Shown here in pieces: positions 8,834 to 19,587 of a DNA stretch of 64,000 nt. A program made the translations under genes and the position numbers. How positions within the stretch are numbered: the first letter of the stretch is position 1; each line of letters opens with the position of its first letter. Below the pieces are notes generated by a model, which was given only the letters and a program-made list of their open reading frames with translations, made no database searches and had not been told where the DNA came from. This DNA comes from Tritrichomonas musculus (Eukaryota; Parabasalia; Tritrichomonadida; Tritrichomonadidae): positions 2,170,001-2,234,000 of the forward strand of contig JAPFFF010000006.1 in NCBI GenBank assembly GCA_039105265.1, read 5' to 3'.

Positions 8834-11149
8834 TCAAGTTTTCATCTTTGGAATAACCATCATTCCGCCTTTCCTTGAAAGCTTTGATTTTTTACCAAAT
8901 TTATTTTTACTGCGACGATGTGGAACTGGATGAGGTTTATCATCTTCGTCATCATCAGATGATCCATCAGATGACACTTCAATTACCTCGAACAAATCAG
9001 GTGGACAAGACATTTCAGGTGCATTTACAACTTTCTTCTTTCCATTTTTCTCATCATTTTCATCTTCACTGTTGTATCTAAAGGAACTTTTCTTTGGATT
9101 TACAGATTGAAGCAAGAAAGTATTGAATGAAGATGCTTCTTCAGCTTCGTCTTTTTTCTTCTTTGCTTTTTGAGCCAACTTTTCAGCATCTTTTTTCTTT
9201 GAAGCGTAATTTTGAGCATTTGTTGCAAGAAGACTTTTTTCTAATTCAAGTTGTTCTTCAAGTTCTTTCTGTTTCTTTTTGGCAGCTTCATCTTGCAGTT
9301 GAGCTTTGGCTCTCTCTTCCTGAAGTAGCTTTGTTTGATTTGCAATTTTGTCCTCCATTTCTTTCATCATCTGTTGTAATCGAGAAACTTCTTCCATTGC
9401 AGCTTTTGCCTCTTCTTCTGCCTTTTCTTTGGCTTTTGACTCCTTTTCAAGCTTGGCTTGTGCATTATCAAGGTCTTCTTGACTAATTACTACTTCTTTT
9501 CGTTGATTCTTCGGAGGTTTGGGTGTTGATTTTTTTTCAGTATCAAATCTCGATACAACTCGACCACGAACTTTCTTCTTGACAAGAGGAAGAGCAACAT
9601 CTGGATGCATGACAGAATGGTTATCGAGGAATATGCCTCCAAGTTGGATTTCAGAAATCAAATCTGAAGGAGTATCAATATCATATAATTTGAAATCGTA
9701 TTTACAAATAACTTGAACATAACAGCCTTCTATATAATCAGCTTTTTGGAGTCTATTGATAAATATTGTGTATATATCATCATTGTTCTTGATTTCTCTT
9801 TTAAGTCCAATAAGATCATTGCTTGAAGTCATGATTTGACCACCTGATCGTTCATAGACTTCTGGTGTAAGTTTCTTGCCATGACCATTTAAAAAGTTGA
9901 CTTGAAGTGGGGTTGCTTTGACTTTTGTATTGGTTTTACTATCGATGTTTGGATAACGTCTTTCAATAATAAAATAAACTTTGCACTTTTCGTCTGGTCG
10001 TATTGGCTCGGTAATCTGAATAGCAAAATTGGGGCGATTCCCAACATCAGCTTCTTTCATCTCTGCCTTATAGCCATCATGTGGTCCTGGTTTAAGAATC
10101 ACTGAAAAACGTCTTACATGGTAATCATCAGGGATTGGCTTTGCGATATCAATTGATGTGAAATAATAGAAAAAGTCGTCGGCAATCATCCAAAAGATTC
10201 CATCATCTGCCTCTTCCATGCCAAGTGCCTCTTTCAATTCTTCAGTCCAGAGATCTGATGTATCAGACCAATCGCCAAGCCACTCATGATCACCCCATGG
10301 ATTTCGAAGGCATAAAAAGTTTTTCCCATCTTCTATCCTAGCTTTCATAAGAAGATATGAGTGTCCTTGAACAAGTCCAACATCAACAAGTGCATCTTCA
10401 GTTAATCCATTTTTATAATATTGTGTATGAATTGACGCATCCATAACAGATCCCTCTCGTTGGTACTTCATAATTCGATCAAAAGGGGACATTTTTAATA
10501 CTTTCTTTGGGTCTTTTAACTCACTTACGAGTTTCGAATCTGGAAAATATCCAAAAAGCGAATAGATAGCTGATAAAAATTGGCCACTGACGATTCCTGC
10601 ATATGATCCATTTAATTTTGCAAATGCTTTTTCGACAAGGCAAAACCAAGGAGAAACTTTAAGATTTGATGGATGACTAAAGCGTGGTGATCTTGTTCCT
10701 CGTTTAAACGGAATAAGAGTATCGATTAAAACTGGAGTTTCTCTTCCAAAAGCATGAAAATAAATAACAACAGCTCCACATTTAATATTAATAGAATCTT
10801 CTTCTTCCCCAAGAGCAAAAGTTGGTTGATCGACATCAAAGAGAGATTTTACTAAATCTGGTTGACGGGCAATTCGGGATAAAGCAGATAAAAAGTAGCA
10901 ATCTCCAAGCTCTCCTTGCTGTATAAAGTTTGGATCAATTAATTCAGGTTTAAAAAGGGGAGCCTTGAAATATTCATCGACTCTTTTCCACACGAAAGTT
11001 TTATCATCAAAATTAACTGTGGTTTCATGTATTTTTGCGGTAGGATGAAAATTTGGATCAGTAAAAACTTTGCCAGTTTTCTTATAATTTAAGAGAATTT
11101 TTTGATATTGCTTTGCTTCTTCAACAAAATCTTCATAAGCTTTTAGCAT
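8834..11149 (-). CDS. Calpain-like cysteine peptidase (family C2), 771 aa
   Basis: Papain-fold calpain protease. The catalytic triad is intact: Cys84 in GELGDCYFL, His263 in GHSYLL, Asn283 in LRNPWG. The peptidase core (about 15-310) is followed by a beta-sandwich region like calpain domain III (about 330-480). Then comes a long charged coiled coil (about 555-690, heptads rich in Glu, Lys and Ala) and a tail with an acidic cluster (SSDDDEDD) and a basic end. No EF-hand domain is seen, so Ca2+ control would have to lie in the core. The first ATG in frame is at 11149; an upstream extension would rely on a non-ATG codon and is not used. Calpain families are expanded in trichomonads; the coiled-coil tail suggests cytoskeletal or self-association. 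Confidence 0.93.
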   Translation of the reverse strand: MLKAYEDFVEEAKQYQKILLNYKKTGKVFTDPNFHPTAKIHETTVNFDDKTFVWKRVDEYFKAPLFKPELIDPNFIQQGELGDCYFLSALSRIARQPDLVKSLFDVDQPTFALGEEEDSINIKCGAVVIYFHAFGRETPVLIDTLIPFKRGTRSPRFSHPSNLKVSPWFCLVEKAFAKLNGSYAGIVSGQFLSAIYSLFGYFPDSKLVSELKDPKKVLKMSPFDRIMKYQREGSVMDASIHTQYYKNGLTEDALVDVGLVQGHSYLLMKARIEDGKNFLCLRNPWGDHEWLGDWSDTSDLWTEELKEALGMEEADDGIFWMIADDFFYYFTSIDIAKPIPDDYHVRRFSVILKPGPHDGYKAEMKEADVGNRPNFAIQITEPIRPDEKCKVYFIIERRYPNIDSKTNTKVKATPLQVNFLNGHGKKLTPEVYERSGGQIMTSSNDLIGLKREIKNNDDIYTIFINRLQKADYIEGCYVQVICKYDFKLYDIDTPSDLISEIQLGGIFLDNHSVMHPDVALPLVKKKVRGRVVSRFDTEKKSTPKPPKNQRKEVVISQEDLDNAQAKLEKESKAKEKAEEEAKAAMEEVSRLQQMMKEMEDKIANQTKLLQEERAKAQLQDEAAKKKQKELEEQLELEKSLLATNAQNYASKKKDAEKLAQKAKKKKDEAEEASSFNTFLLQSVNPKKSSFRYNSEDENDEKNGKKKVVNAPEMSCPPDLFEVIEVSSDGSSDDDEDDKPHPVPHRRSKNKFGKKSKLSRKGGMMVIPKMKT

Positions 11150-12417
11150 TTTGATTAATGTAATTGAAAAATTGAGAGGAAACAAACTTCTATTTTTGAA
11201 TTAAAAATTTTGATTAATGTAACACAATCAATTGGTATTTTGAAAAAATGCATAGAAAAAATTGATGAAACCATCAATTCCATCATTCAAATATTGAATA
11301 TGAATTGAAAGTGAAGGTAGTTTTAGATGTACTAAAAAAAAAACAAGGAATATAAAAACTTTTTTATTATAAAAATATTGGTAATCAATACCTTTCAATT
11401 ATGTCATTCAAATAAATATTTTTTGAAAGTATAGGTGATTTAAGTGCCAAAATGAATATAAAGTCATGAAACCAATATGTATTTTCCTCATAAGCTTATG
11501 CCATAAAGTTATATAGATTAAAAGTATATTGGTTCTTTAGCGACCTAGAAATTAATGCTTAAAAATTTATGAACAAATGTTTTTACGATCCTGCTTTTTG
11601 GGTATATCTCTTATTTACTATATATTTATTGATTATATATATTTATACTACGACATATACAAAAATATCAATATAATTACTTATTAATTATAAAGATATT
11701 TATATATTTCATAATTGTATGATTTACTTTTTTTCTAATATTCAAATTCAACTTATTTAAAATTCCTATATCTCAGTTTTATATATGTGTAATTATTTTC
11801 TTTTTTATATTTTACTATTATATGATTAGTATTAACTAATATAAAAAATAATTTGTATAAATGTCTTCAAATCCAAGGGATTGAGAGAAACATTCGCGTT
11901 TGATTTCTCTATCCATCCATATATTTGCCTTGAACAATATCTATTTGTGATTCTATTGCGTTTCCTTTTTTAATCACAACTTTTATCTGTTTATGCTTTT
12001 TTATCATTTTGATGTCCCAAAAATGTATTTATAATATTGAATACTATTTTTTTGTTTGAGGGAAAATGCAACAGATTCATTTATTTTTCTCATGAAATTA
12101 TCATAGTAAGTCCAATGAAAAGTTTTCAAATTTAAAAAGCATATAGTAAATATATTAATATATTAAGTGTCTATAAAAGATGTTTTAAGTATAAAACATA
12201 TATTCAAATGGAAATTTGATAATGCATAGTTTTTTATCATAGATCTAGAAAATATTAAATAAGAAAAATATTTCAAAAAAAAATAATTGCCTTTTTTAAT
12301 AATCTAATGGATGATTTTTCATTAATCTAAAAATATTTTTGCAAACATGTATTTATTATTCATTTTTCAAGATAATAAAATTTTTTTTCTTCTTTCAATT
12401 TTTTATATCTTGTAAGT
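11150..12417. other. Long AT-rich divergent spacer
   Basis: About 1.27 kb between the divergent calpain and TBC genes. Extremely AT-rich. No open frame, inverted repeat or tRNA-like fold could be supported. Confidence 0.5.
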
Positions 12418-13449
12418 ATGACTGTTGTTCGTTCTCGCCATCCAATTGCAACTGTAATTGATATGGCGGGTAAAACAGGCGAAGTAAATTTAGATCTTCT
12501 TATTGACCTTGCTAAACAAGGTCTTCCAAAGGATGATTTGATTTTACGTTTATATGCATGGCAAATTTTTTTACACGTTAGACCATTGGACAGATCTAAA
12601 TGGGAAAAAACATCAAAATCGCAATACGATATGTACTGGACCTGGGTTTCAAAGTACTTCGAAAATGCACCAGATTGGCTGGATCGCTATTATCCAGATA
12701 CAGATGTTAAGATCAAAGATTTTGGACTTGCAAAAAATGAAGTCATGACTCAAATTCATGGAGACTTAGATCGTACCCCTTTTGAACAATTTACTGAAAT
12801 TGGATTAGGAAGCGATAAAAATTGTATACGACCACACATGCGCCGAATAGAACGAATATTGTATATTTTTTCATGTTTAAATGCAGCTTACTCATATACA
12901 CAAGGCTTTAATGAACTTGCGTTTCCTATATATCATGTTGCTATTAATGCTTATAAAAGGATGGACCAAAACGATGATGCTGGAGAAGCAGCCGCATTTT
13001 TTTTGCTTCAAAATTTAATCACAGGCACTGGTCTTGGTGATTTATTTACAATGGATCAAGATTTTGATGCCGTATCAACTAAATTTGATTTGATAAAAAC
13101 AATGTTGAATATAGCTGATAAAGAATTATACAATTACTTGTTTGTTAAGATCAATGCCTCTCCACTTCAATTTGCTTTTTCATGGGTTTCAGTTCTATTT
13201 CATCAGCTATATAGTGTAGACTCTCTCTTAATATTATGGGATCGATTTCTACTTAAAGAATCTCATATAGTGGAATTTGCAATGGCTATAGCTACAGCGC
13301 ATCTCGTCGAAAAAAGGTCAATGATACTTAAATCTAATTTTTCATATCTCATGGAAAATTTCCATAAAATGAAAGATTTAGATCCTGCAACAATTGTTGC
13401 TAGAGCAGAAGATATATGGGCACAGTACATTCAATTAGCCAATTCGTAA
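12418..13449 (+). CDS. TBC-domain Rab GTPase-activating protein, 343 aa
   Basis: TBC (Tre-2/Bub2/Cdc16) protein with both catalytic fingers. The arginine finger lies in IHGDLDRT (Arg119) and the glutamine finger in SYTQGFNEL (Gln162), in the normal order and spacing. The domain spans roughly residues 40-320 and is nearly the whole protein. Family members speed GTP hydrolysis by Rab proteins on membranes; the Rab target cannot be told from sequence. Start at ATG 12418 gives a well-formed N-terminus, and the upstream DNA is AT-rich without an alternative ATG in frame. Confidence 0.92.
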   Translation: MTVVRSRHPIATVIDMAGKTGEVNLDLLIDLAKQGLPKDDLILRLYAWQIFLHVRPLDRSKWEKTSKSQYDMYWTWVSKYFENAPDWLDRYYPDTDVKIKDFGLAKNEVMTQIHGDLDRTPFEQFTEIGLGSDKNCIRPHMRRIERILYIFSCLNAAYSYTQGFNELAFPIYHVAINAYKRMDQNDDAGEAAAFFLLQNLITGTGLGDLFTMDQDFDAVSTKFDLIKTMLNIADKELYNYLFVKINASPLQFAFSWVSVLFHQLYSVDSLLILWDRFLLKESHIVEFAMAIATAHLVEKRSMILKSNFSYLMENFHKMKDLDPATIVARAEDIWAQYIQLANS

Positions 13450-13809
13450 TTCTTCAATATTATTATTATTTTTGTTGTTGTTGTTAAAAGAAATTGAAAG
13501 AATTAAATATCATTTTTATGTTAATTTTTATATTTATAATTTATTTCATAAAACATCTCCTATATTGAATCTTGGATAATTTGATAATATGCACAATCTC
13601 ATATTTGTTGTTATAAATCATATGTTTATTAATCAATTTATCAACATCATTTTTACAAATACTTAATCATCACATGGCCAAATAAAATATCAAAAAGTTT
13701 CAGAATTCTATATCAATTCTATTTTAATGCTATATTTAAATACGCTAAGTTCATTAAATATGAGCATTAAACAATACTTAAAAATATTTATGCCGATGAT
13801 TTTGGAATG
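13450..13809. other. Convergent AT-rich spacer
   Basis: Contains a short TTG repeat (about 13474-13486) and AT-rich DNA between convergent genes. No gene is seen. Confidence 0.5.
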
Positions 13810-14310
13810 TCATGCTTCTTTTTTGGTTTCACTTATAAGCCACTCGAAAATCGAATTCTTTATATTTTCAAAGAACCAAATTGCAATTCCTTTATTTCTT
13901 TTTTGTATACGTCCAAATCTAGGTAATAGATTCGAATTAATCTCATCTTTGAAATATTCATCATAATTGGATCCTAATTTAATCAAGCCTACTCTTTTAT
14001 ATTTTTTTAGTAATGGATATACGGCGCATTTATTATATGGTACACGGTAATATCTATTTCCCTTCATTTTTTCTGTTTCATTACCTAATCCTTGTTTAAT
14101 TTTTTTTGGTTTTTCAATAATATTATTAGAAATTTTACTTAATTGTATTCCTAATTCATTTGATGGTTGTTCATCGCTATAATCAAAGCATTTATCATCG
14201 CTAATATCAAAAAAAGTATCTGAATCAAATTCATTTTTGCTCGAAAAAGTAAAACTCAAGCTTTCTGTTTCAGGAATGTTTTTTAAATTATTAAGCATTT
14301 TACCATCCAT
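13810..14310 (-). CDS. Small hypothetical protein, 166 aa
   Basis: Frame from ATG 14310 (MDGKML); a longer frame to 14373 would need a non-ATG start. The N-terminal half is acidic and disordered (FFDISDDKCFDYSDEQ). The C-terminal half is basic and looks folded (RYYRVPYNKCAVYPLLKK, then NLLPRFGRIQKRNKG and a Trp-rich helix). Such an acidic-then-basic plan is common in small nuclear proteins, but no family is recognised and no function is proposed. Confidence 0.5.
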   Translation of the reverse strand: MDGKMLNNLKNIPETESLSFTFSSKNEFDSDTFFDISDDKCFDYSDEQPSNELGIQLSKISNNIIEKPKKIKQGLGNETEKMKGNRYYRVPYNKCAVYPLLKKYKRVGLIKLGSNYDEYFKDEINSNLLPRFGRIQKRNKGIAIWFFENIKNSIFEWLISETKKEA

Positions 14311-14629
14311 TTTTAATATCGCAAGACAGTTTATATAGCAATGTTTAAATGTTAAATGAAGTGAAAAATTCAATCATTTTTTAAAAATTTTCAATTTTTT
14401 ATAAAATTTTGAAATTTAAATAAACTTTTTCAATGATGTCTATTTTTTGTGGATGAGCGTTACTCACAATATTTTATGACTACAGTGAAAACCTCTTGAT
14501 TTTTTTCAAATTGTAAGTTTGCCTAATAGAATATTAATAAAATTTTCGTGTCAGATATAATTTTCCGAAAAGTAAAAGACAAAATTAACTTTTGATTTAA
14601 TTTATTTTTTAATTTAAAAAAGTAAAACA
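14311..14629. other. AT-rich spacer
   Basis: Between two minus-strand genes; nothing distinctive apart from A/T runs. Confidence 0.5.
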
Positions 14630-15436
14630 TTATACAACAATTGGTTGATGTGATGATGCTTTGGCAGTTTTAGATGGAAATGCTAAAAGCTCTTGAAAAG
14701 TATCATTGTAGTTTGGCTTGTTTATATGAATATTTCTGTCTAATCTGCACTGTTTTTCTTCATCAATTGGTTTCAATTTCATTGAAACTGGAGAACTTTT
14801 ACAGAAAAATTCCATACACACATTTCCAATGGAAGAAGAAAATTCTTCATCACTTTGAAATTCTCCTGAAGGGTTAAGTGCAGGCATTGAATCAAAGACA
14901 TTATCATAATTGTCTATCATTATCATAACAACTTCATTTGGAAGTAAAAATTCTGGAGATCCTGGTTTCTCAATTAAATTTGGAGATACAACAACAGATA
15001 ATGCTTGTGATCCCATCCTGTTTCTATCTGAATGATTTTTAACAATAGTCAGAAATGCCATGAAACGTGATAAAACAGCGCGGTTGATTAAAGGAAGAAG
15101 ATTAAAAAGTCGCTTTGCATCATCAGCTGTTCTAACATTCATCCATTCATCAGCCCTTGTGTCAATTAAAACGTGACCAGGAATAAATCTGAAAAATCTG
15201 GTAATGATGTTGGCAACGACAAATGGATTAGTCGAATCTGAAAGATCTATATCATTTGTAGCATCTATTTTTGTTTGTAAGTTTTTCAATTCAACTATAT
15301 CGCCACTAATACGAAATATACCTTCTTTGTCGATTCCATTTTTGAGTAAGAAAGCAAAACATTTTTCAAGAAAGCTTGGAATTGGTTTATAATGAAGAAC
15401 TGCAAGTTCATTTAAAGTGCATCCAAAAACAACCAT
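14630..15436 (-). CDS. RhoGAP-domain protein, 268 aa
   Basis: Small protein that is essentially one RhoGAP domain (residues 5-190) plus a short polar tail. The arginine finger is Arg42 in EGIFRISG. The later signatures NPFVVANIITRFFR (helix D/E region) and MGSQALSVVVSPNLI (residues about 141-155, matching the family NLAVVFGPNLL-type segment) are present. It should stimulate GTP hydrolysis by Rho/Rac proteins and so affect actin dynamics. Start at ATG 15436 leaves a compact N-terminus similar to other single-domain trichomonad RhoGAPs. Confidence 0.92.
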   Translation of the reverse strand: MVVFGCTLNELAVLHYKPIPSFLEKCFAFLLKNGIDKEGIFRISGDIVELKNLQTKIDATNDIDLSDSTNPFVVANIITRFFRFIPGHVLIDTRADEWMNVRTADDAKRLFNLLPLINRAVLSRFMAFLTIVKNHSDRNRMGSQALSVVVSPNLIEKPGSPEFLLPNEVVMIMIDNYDNVFDSMPALNPSGEFQSDEEFSSSIGNVCMEFFCKSSPVSMKLKPIDEEKQCRLDRNIHINKPNYNDTFQELLAFPSKTAKASSHQPIVV

Positions 15437-15765
15437 TGAAATAAAAATCTTATTTCAATTGAGATTTTTCCTAACAAATTTCCAGATTTTTCATAAGTTT
15501 ACAAAAATATCACATCAGAGGTTTTTGAAATTATGAAATAATAAAACATATAATGTATGATATTACATCATTGGAATTTAAAGCAAGCGAGTAAAAATTT
15601 TAAAATCAAATAGATAATATGTATATTCGTGATATTCATTAATATCGAATTCTTTATGAATGTATATTTTTATCATTTATTATGATATTATTATCTAGAG
15701 ATAAGTAAATTCATACAATTTTAAATGGTAATAAACAAAGAATGAAAAACAAAAATAATAAAAAG
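15437..15765. other. AT-rich spacer
   Basis: Separates two minus-strand genes; no structure seen beyond AT-rich sequence. Confidence 0.5.
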
Positions 15766-16137
15766 CTATTTTCCTTTCTTGCCTTTTGATGATTGTTTTG
15801 AAGGAGGTTTTTTGGATTCTTTTTTGTCTAATTTTGTAGGTTTGATATCAAATGCGTTTTCATCTGGTTTTAAATTTACCAAGAGAGAATAAACGTACTG
15901 TTTAGCTTCTTCCTGAGCGCTAACGAAAAAATATGTTTCCCCTGATTGAAGATATGAGGTTGCATAAGCGGTTGGATTTGAGCGAAGTAACTTTACGTTT
16001 CCATCTTTATCGCAAAGATCAACAATAACAGAATTGTCCACTCCAGCGCATGATCTGATATGCTCGAGTATGACGCCATTTTTGCAATTAGTGTTGATTG
16101 GCTTTGATTGGTCTCCAAAACGTATTGTAACAATCAT
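15766..16137 (-). CDS. CXorf65-like small protein, 123 aa
   Basis: The preferred start is ATG 16137, giving MIVTIRFGDQSKPINTNCKN..., which matches my memory of the N-terminus of the uncharacterised CXorf65 family: a beta strand, GD, then NxNC, an EHIRS helix and a later DLCDKDG segment. These proteins look like ubiquitin-fold units of unknown role found in flagellated eukaryotes. A frame extends upstream to 16290 but encodes an AT-driven Phe-rich run unlike the family, so I regard it as untranslated. The tail (from residue 100) is Lys/Ser-rich and disordered. Confidence 0.7.
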   Translation of the reverse strand: MIVTIRFGDQSKPINTNCKNGVILEHIRSCAGVDNSVIVDLCDKDGNVKLLRSNPTAYATSYLQSGETYFFVSAQEEAKQYVYSLLVNLKPDENAFDIKPTKLDKKESKKPPSKQSSKGKKGK

Positions 16138-16355
16138 TAAAAAAAAAATAAAAATCGTTACATCATTTTTGTTGAAAATAAAAAAGAATGAATTCATTTT
16201 GTGAAACAAAAAATAATTAAAGAATAAAGAAATAAATTCTTTTATAAATCTGAGTAATAAAGTTGGAATACAAGAAAACTCAATAATCATAATAAATCAA
16301 AACAAGTATTTAACAAATGAATTCTATTATATATAAGTTCTATTTCGCAAGACGT

Positions 16356-17420
16356 TTATCTGTATTGTGGAGTAACGATAGTTTGTGTTGGCGTTGGTGT
16401 TGGTTTCTTCGAATTGGCAATATATTCAGAAGATTTAATATAGTCTGATGCACTTTCGACTACCCAAGGTTGCATGAAAAAATATGTCGAATCAGTAATA
16501 TCGGAGGTTCCAATCGTCTTTGCTTCTTTAGTAACAGATTCATTAATGAAGCCAACTGGGTTTCGCTCAAAGGCCTCTTGTAATAAAAGCTGCTTTTTTG
16601 ATTCAATTGCTGCTTCTAAAAAAGGCTTTATTGGTGGGGGTGGAAGATTCAAAGGCTCAAAATCACTCATTTCAACAGAGAGAAAGAATGGTACTTGAAT
16701 GCTGAATGAGCGTGAACTTTTAGGTAAATCTAATTTAAATGAAAATGGTTCTATTGGTATAGTATTTTTTTCTATTACGTCTGAAATTTCTGAAATTTGG
16801 ATGGTTTCTCGATCAGTTATTGATTGAAGCGTTTTATCGCATTTTATATCTCCTTCTGAAGTTGCTAATAAACCTCTAGAATCAATATGAGCTAAAATTT
16901 TTTGAGCAATCTCTCCAGCAATTCCAAAAGGAGAGCCCATAAATTTTTGTAAGTTTTGAGAAAGGCGAAATAGTGGAAGATTCCAATGTGCAGTAACAGT
17001 TATCGATGAATTTGGAATAAATTCGCAAGAGGCATTTATACTATCTGTTGACTTTTCAGATGCTTTATATTCAAACTTTTTATGGCCAGTTTCAACAACA
17101 ACTGATGAAAAAATACTTCCTATATTGCATGGTGAAACAGTCATTGTAAATAAAATTTGATTGGAGTTTTGTGAAGGTTCGGCTGATGCAAGAATTTGAA
17201 CTTTTCTGAGTTCTGTGGCGCAAGGTATTGATGCAATTTGATCATTATCAAGTAATGGCTGATTTTTAATATAATGATCGATTTGATTATCGATTGTAAG
17301 TAGGCGTTGAATGACTGATCGATAATGTTTTATCTCTTCGACAAATTGGGGATCATCTTCCGGCCATGGGCTTGCAAATAGCTCATGAAACAATGATGAA
17401 AGAGTTGGTTCATAAATCAT
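16356..17420 (-). CDS. SWI/SNF complex subunit of SMARCD/Swp73/Rsc6 type, 354 aa
   Basis: A SWIB domain lies at about residues 150-210: FRLSQNLQKFMGSPFG, then a KILAHID helix and IKCDKTLQSI, matching the family pattern of FKL-LLG, a QALWQYIK-like helix and ICDKYLQ. Upstream, the strand FSSVVVETGHKKFEY and the ITVTAHW strand match the region preceding SWIB in SMARCD proteins, and downstream ISEISDV...PIEPF matches their FSEIPQRL...PPEPI segment. It would be a core subunit of a BAF/RSC-like chromatin remodeller in the nucleus. It is shorter than animal SMARCD (about 500 aa), lacking the N-terminal extension. The C-terminus is a Pro/Thr-rich tail. Confidence 0.78.
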   Translation of the reverse strand: MIYEPTLSSLFHELFASPWPEDDPQFVEEIKHYRSVIQRLLTIDNQIDHYIKNQPLLDNDQIASIPCATELRKVQILASAEPSQNSNQILFTMTVSPCNIGSIFSSVVVETGHKKFEYKASEKSTDSINASCEFIPNSSITVTAHWNLPLFRLSQNLQKFMGSPFGIAGEIAQKILAHIDSRGLLATSEGDIKCDKTLQSITDRETIQISEISDVIEKNTIPIEPFSFKLDLPKSSRSFSIQVPFFLSVEMSDFEPLNLPPPPIKPFLEAAIESKKQLLLQEAFERNPVGFINESVTKEAKTIGTSDITDSTYFFMQPWVVESASDYIKSSEYIANSKKPTPTPTQTIVTPQYR

Positions 17421-17581
17421 TTATTTTCAAAATTTAAAACAAATATGGTTATAATTTAAAAAAAAAAAAAGAAAAGAAAAGAAAATAGAAAAAAAGAAAA
17501 AAAGAAAAGTATCAAAGAATAAAATTAATATATAACCTTTTTTCTTAAATAATCTAATAAAAAAATCATAAGAATCCTCAA

Positions 17582-18199
17582 TTATTCAGTTCCTTCTTTA
17601 GGCTTGTCGCTCTTTTGTTTTGTATTACCTTGCTCAATCTTACAACTCCGTGCTACATATTCATAAAATCTATCTTTAAGTGTGTTTGCTTGAGCGATTA
17701 ATAATTCTTCATCTTTATCACTTTGATGAAATTGAAGTGCGGTAGCAACACGCACCATCTCAAGAAATGTTTGGTTGTCGAGAAGAGTTTCATAAAAAAA
17801 ACGATGAAAAAGATCAAGGTTTCCAAATATATGATTTCTGATAACATTGTTTGCTAAATCTGGGCCTTGATGGCGAGATACGAGTGACGTAATAACTTTC
17901 TGTGATATATTTTTATCGAAAAGTTTACCAATTTGTTTTATATCTGTATTTCGAATTCGCGGTGGATGACTTTCGGGAAACTTAAAGAATCTGATAAAGA
18001 ATTGATCTTCGTTATATAAACGGTGCTCAACTTTAAAAGCATTTATGCACTCGTCTATTTCTTTTTTATATTTAGTTTGTTGTTGAGTAGACGTTTTAGG
18101 TAAATAATTTAAAAGACGTTTAGCTGAAAAATTATGGCGCCATTTTTTAATCTTCATAAAATGTTGTTTCACTCTAAATCTCTTACAAAATTCTTTCAT
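17582..18199 (-). CDS. Hypothetical helical basic protein, 205 aa
   Basis: Start chosen at ATG 18199 (MKEFCKRF); a slightly longer frame would need a non-ATG codon. The N-terminus is strongly basic (KRFRVKQHFMKIKKWRHN). It is followed by an all-helical region (about 45-185) rich in Phe and His with segments FFIRFFKFPESHPPR and FHRFFYETLLDN, and a hydrophilic Lys/Glu tail. No family is recognised. The basic N-terminus could be a nuclear or hydrogenosomal targeting region, but this is only a possibility. Confidence 0.55.
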   Translation of the reverse strand: MKEFCKRFRVKQHFMKIKKWRHNFSAKRLLNYLPKTSTQQQTKYKKEIDECINAFKVEHRLYNEDQFFIRFFKFPESHPPRIRNTDIKQIGKLFDKNISQKVITSLVSRHQGPDLANNVIRNHIFGNLDLFHRFFYETLLDNQTFLEMVRVATALQFHQSDKDEELLIAQANTLKDRFYEYVARSCKIEQGNTKQKSDKPKEGTE

Positions 18200-19587
18200 A
18201 TAAACCAATAACTTTAATATTTATATTTTTAAAATATAATATGCAAAATATTTAATTTTTTAACAGTCTTTTTGAAGATATTATAATTTATTTCACAAAC
18301 TTAACAATTTCAAAAAGTTTTAAAAAGAAAAAACAATTCAATTTTTTGATAAAAAAAATTATCAAAAAGTTTTTCCTCTTTATCTAAAATTTGAATGAAT
18401 TTGTAGCATTTATAAAATATAATTTTCACAATAATAATTAAAAAAATTCAATATTATTTCATTTGTTTATTTTAATATAGATGTAAATAAAATATATATT
18501 GCAATAAAAACATTTTTTCTTTAAAAATGTATTGAATCTAATTATTTAATGAAAACACGAATAATTTGGTGTAAGGTTGATAATGTTATTTTATATTATT
18601 TATATATCATGCGAAATTGTAAGATTCCCAAGTGAAAAATGATTTGTTTGTATCCTTTTCGGCCATATGCCTTACTTGAAGGTTTTTTTATGTAAAGTAT
18701 TCAAAAAGTTGTACTTTTGCCGTGCGCTGTAGAAGTTTTGTGAAATAAACTATTCAATGAACGACCAAATAGCCATATGTCTTTCAAAATTACTTGTCAA
18801 GAGCTTTCCTATTTAATCTCTAATGTTTTGCATTATTTAAAGTAACCCACTAAGTTTGTCGTACGCCGACTAGTACATATAATAATTTGAGTTAAATATT
18901 GGTATTATCATGTTACTAATTTTTTTTAATGTATTGTTATCTAAAGTTGAGTATTCTTGTTTATATTTTATAAATTTTTTTTTTTTACTCCATTAATTTT
19001 GATGACAAATATAGATAGATATTCTGTTTCATTTGTAACTTTCAATATCCATTGCCAATGATTTATATAAGTAAATTTGTCCAAAAGGGTCCAATCGTGT
19101 GTTAAAGGCACCTGAATTTTAGTATATTATAGATTCTGCAAAATAAATAGATTGAATCACCCATGTCTACTAGGACAATGCGACCTTTAAATTAACTGTC
19201 ATCTGTGTTATAAAAGTTTATATATACAAATAATAGATTGTAAAATTGAAAACTTTCTGTTGGAAATAGAGTAAATTCAAAGATACGATGTGAATAGCAA
19301 AAGAATAATTATGGAATACTTCGTACTAATCATCAATTTGAAGGAAATGTACTTTTTCAATGAACTTTTTGCTAATGGAAAAATCAATGTTAATTGTGAA
19401 AAAAGTCAATATTAAATTATTAAATACAGCAAATGATAACATAAAAAATCATTTAAAAATTGTATCAGTGGTGATCATATTATATGCATATTAATCAACT
19501 CAATGATTTTAAACAAGCCTATTCAATTATTATGGTAATGTTATTAATATAAAAACCGCTTATCTTGTTCGTTAGCTTGTTTATTGA
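18200..19587. other. Non-coding region leading into a repeat graveyard
   Basis: No gene is visible. The first 400 bp are plain AT-rich. From about 18600 to 19560 the base composition is more even, with short palindromes such as GGCCATATGCC near 18660, suggesting old degenerate insertions. I could not assign a family. Confidence 0.4.

Noticed and set aside
16138-16290. N-terminal extension of the CXorf65-like frame with many Phe residues, looking like a membrane anchor
   Set aside because: It is encoded by T-rich leader DNA, and the family N-terminus begins exactly at the downstream ATG.
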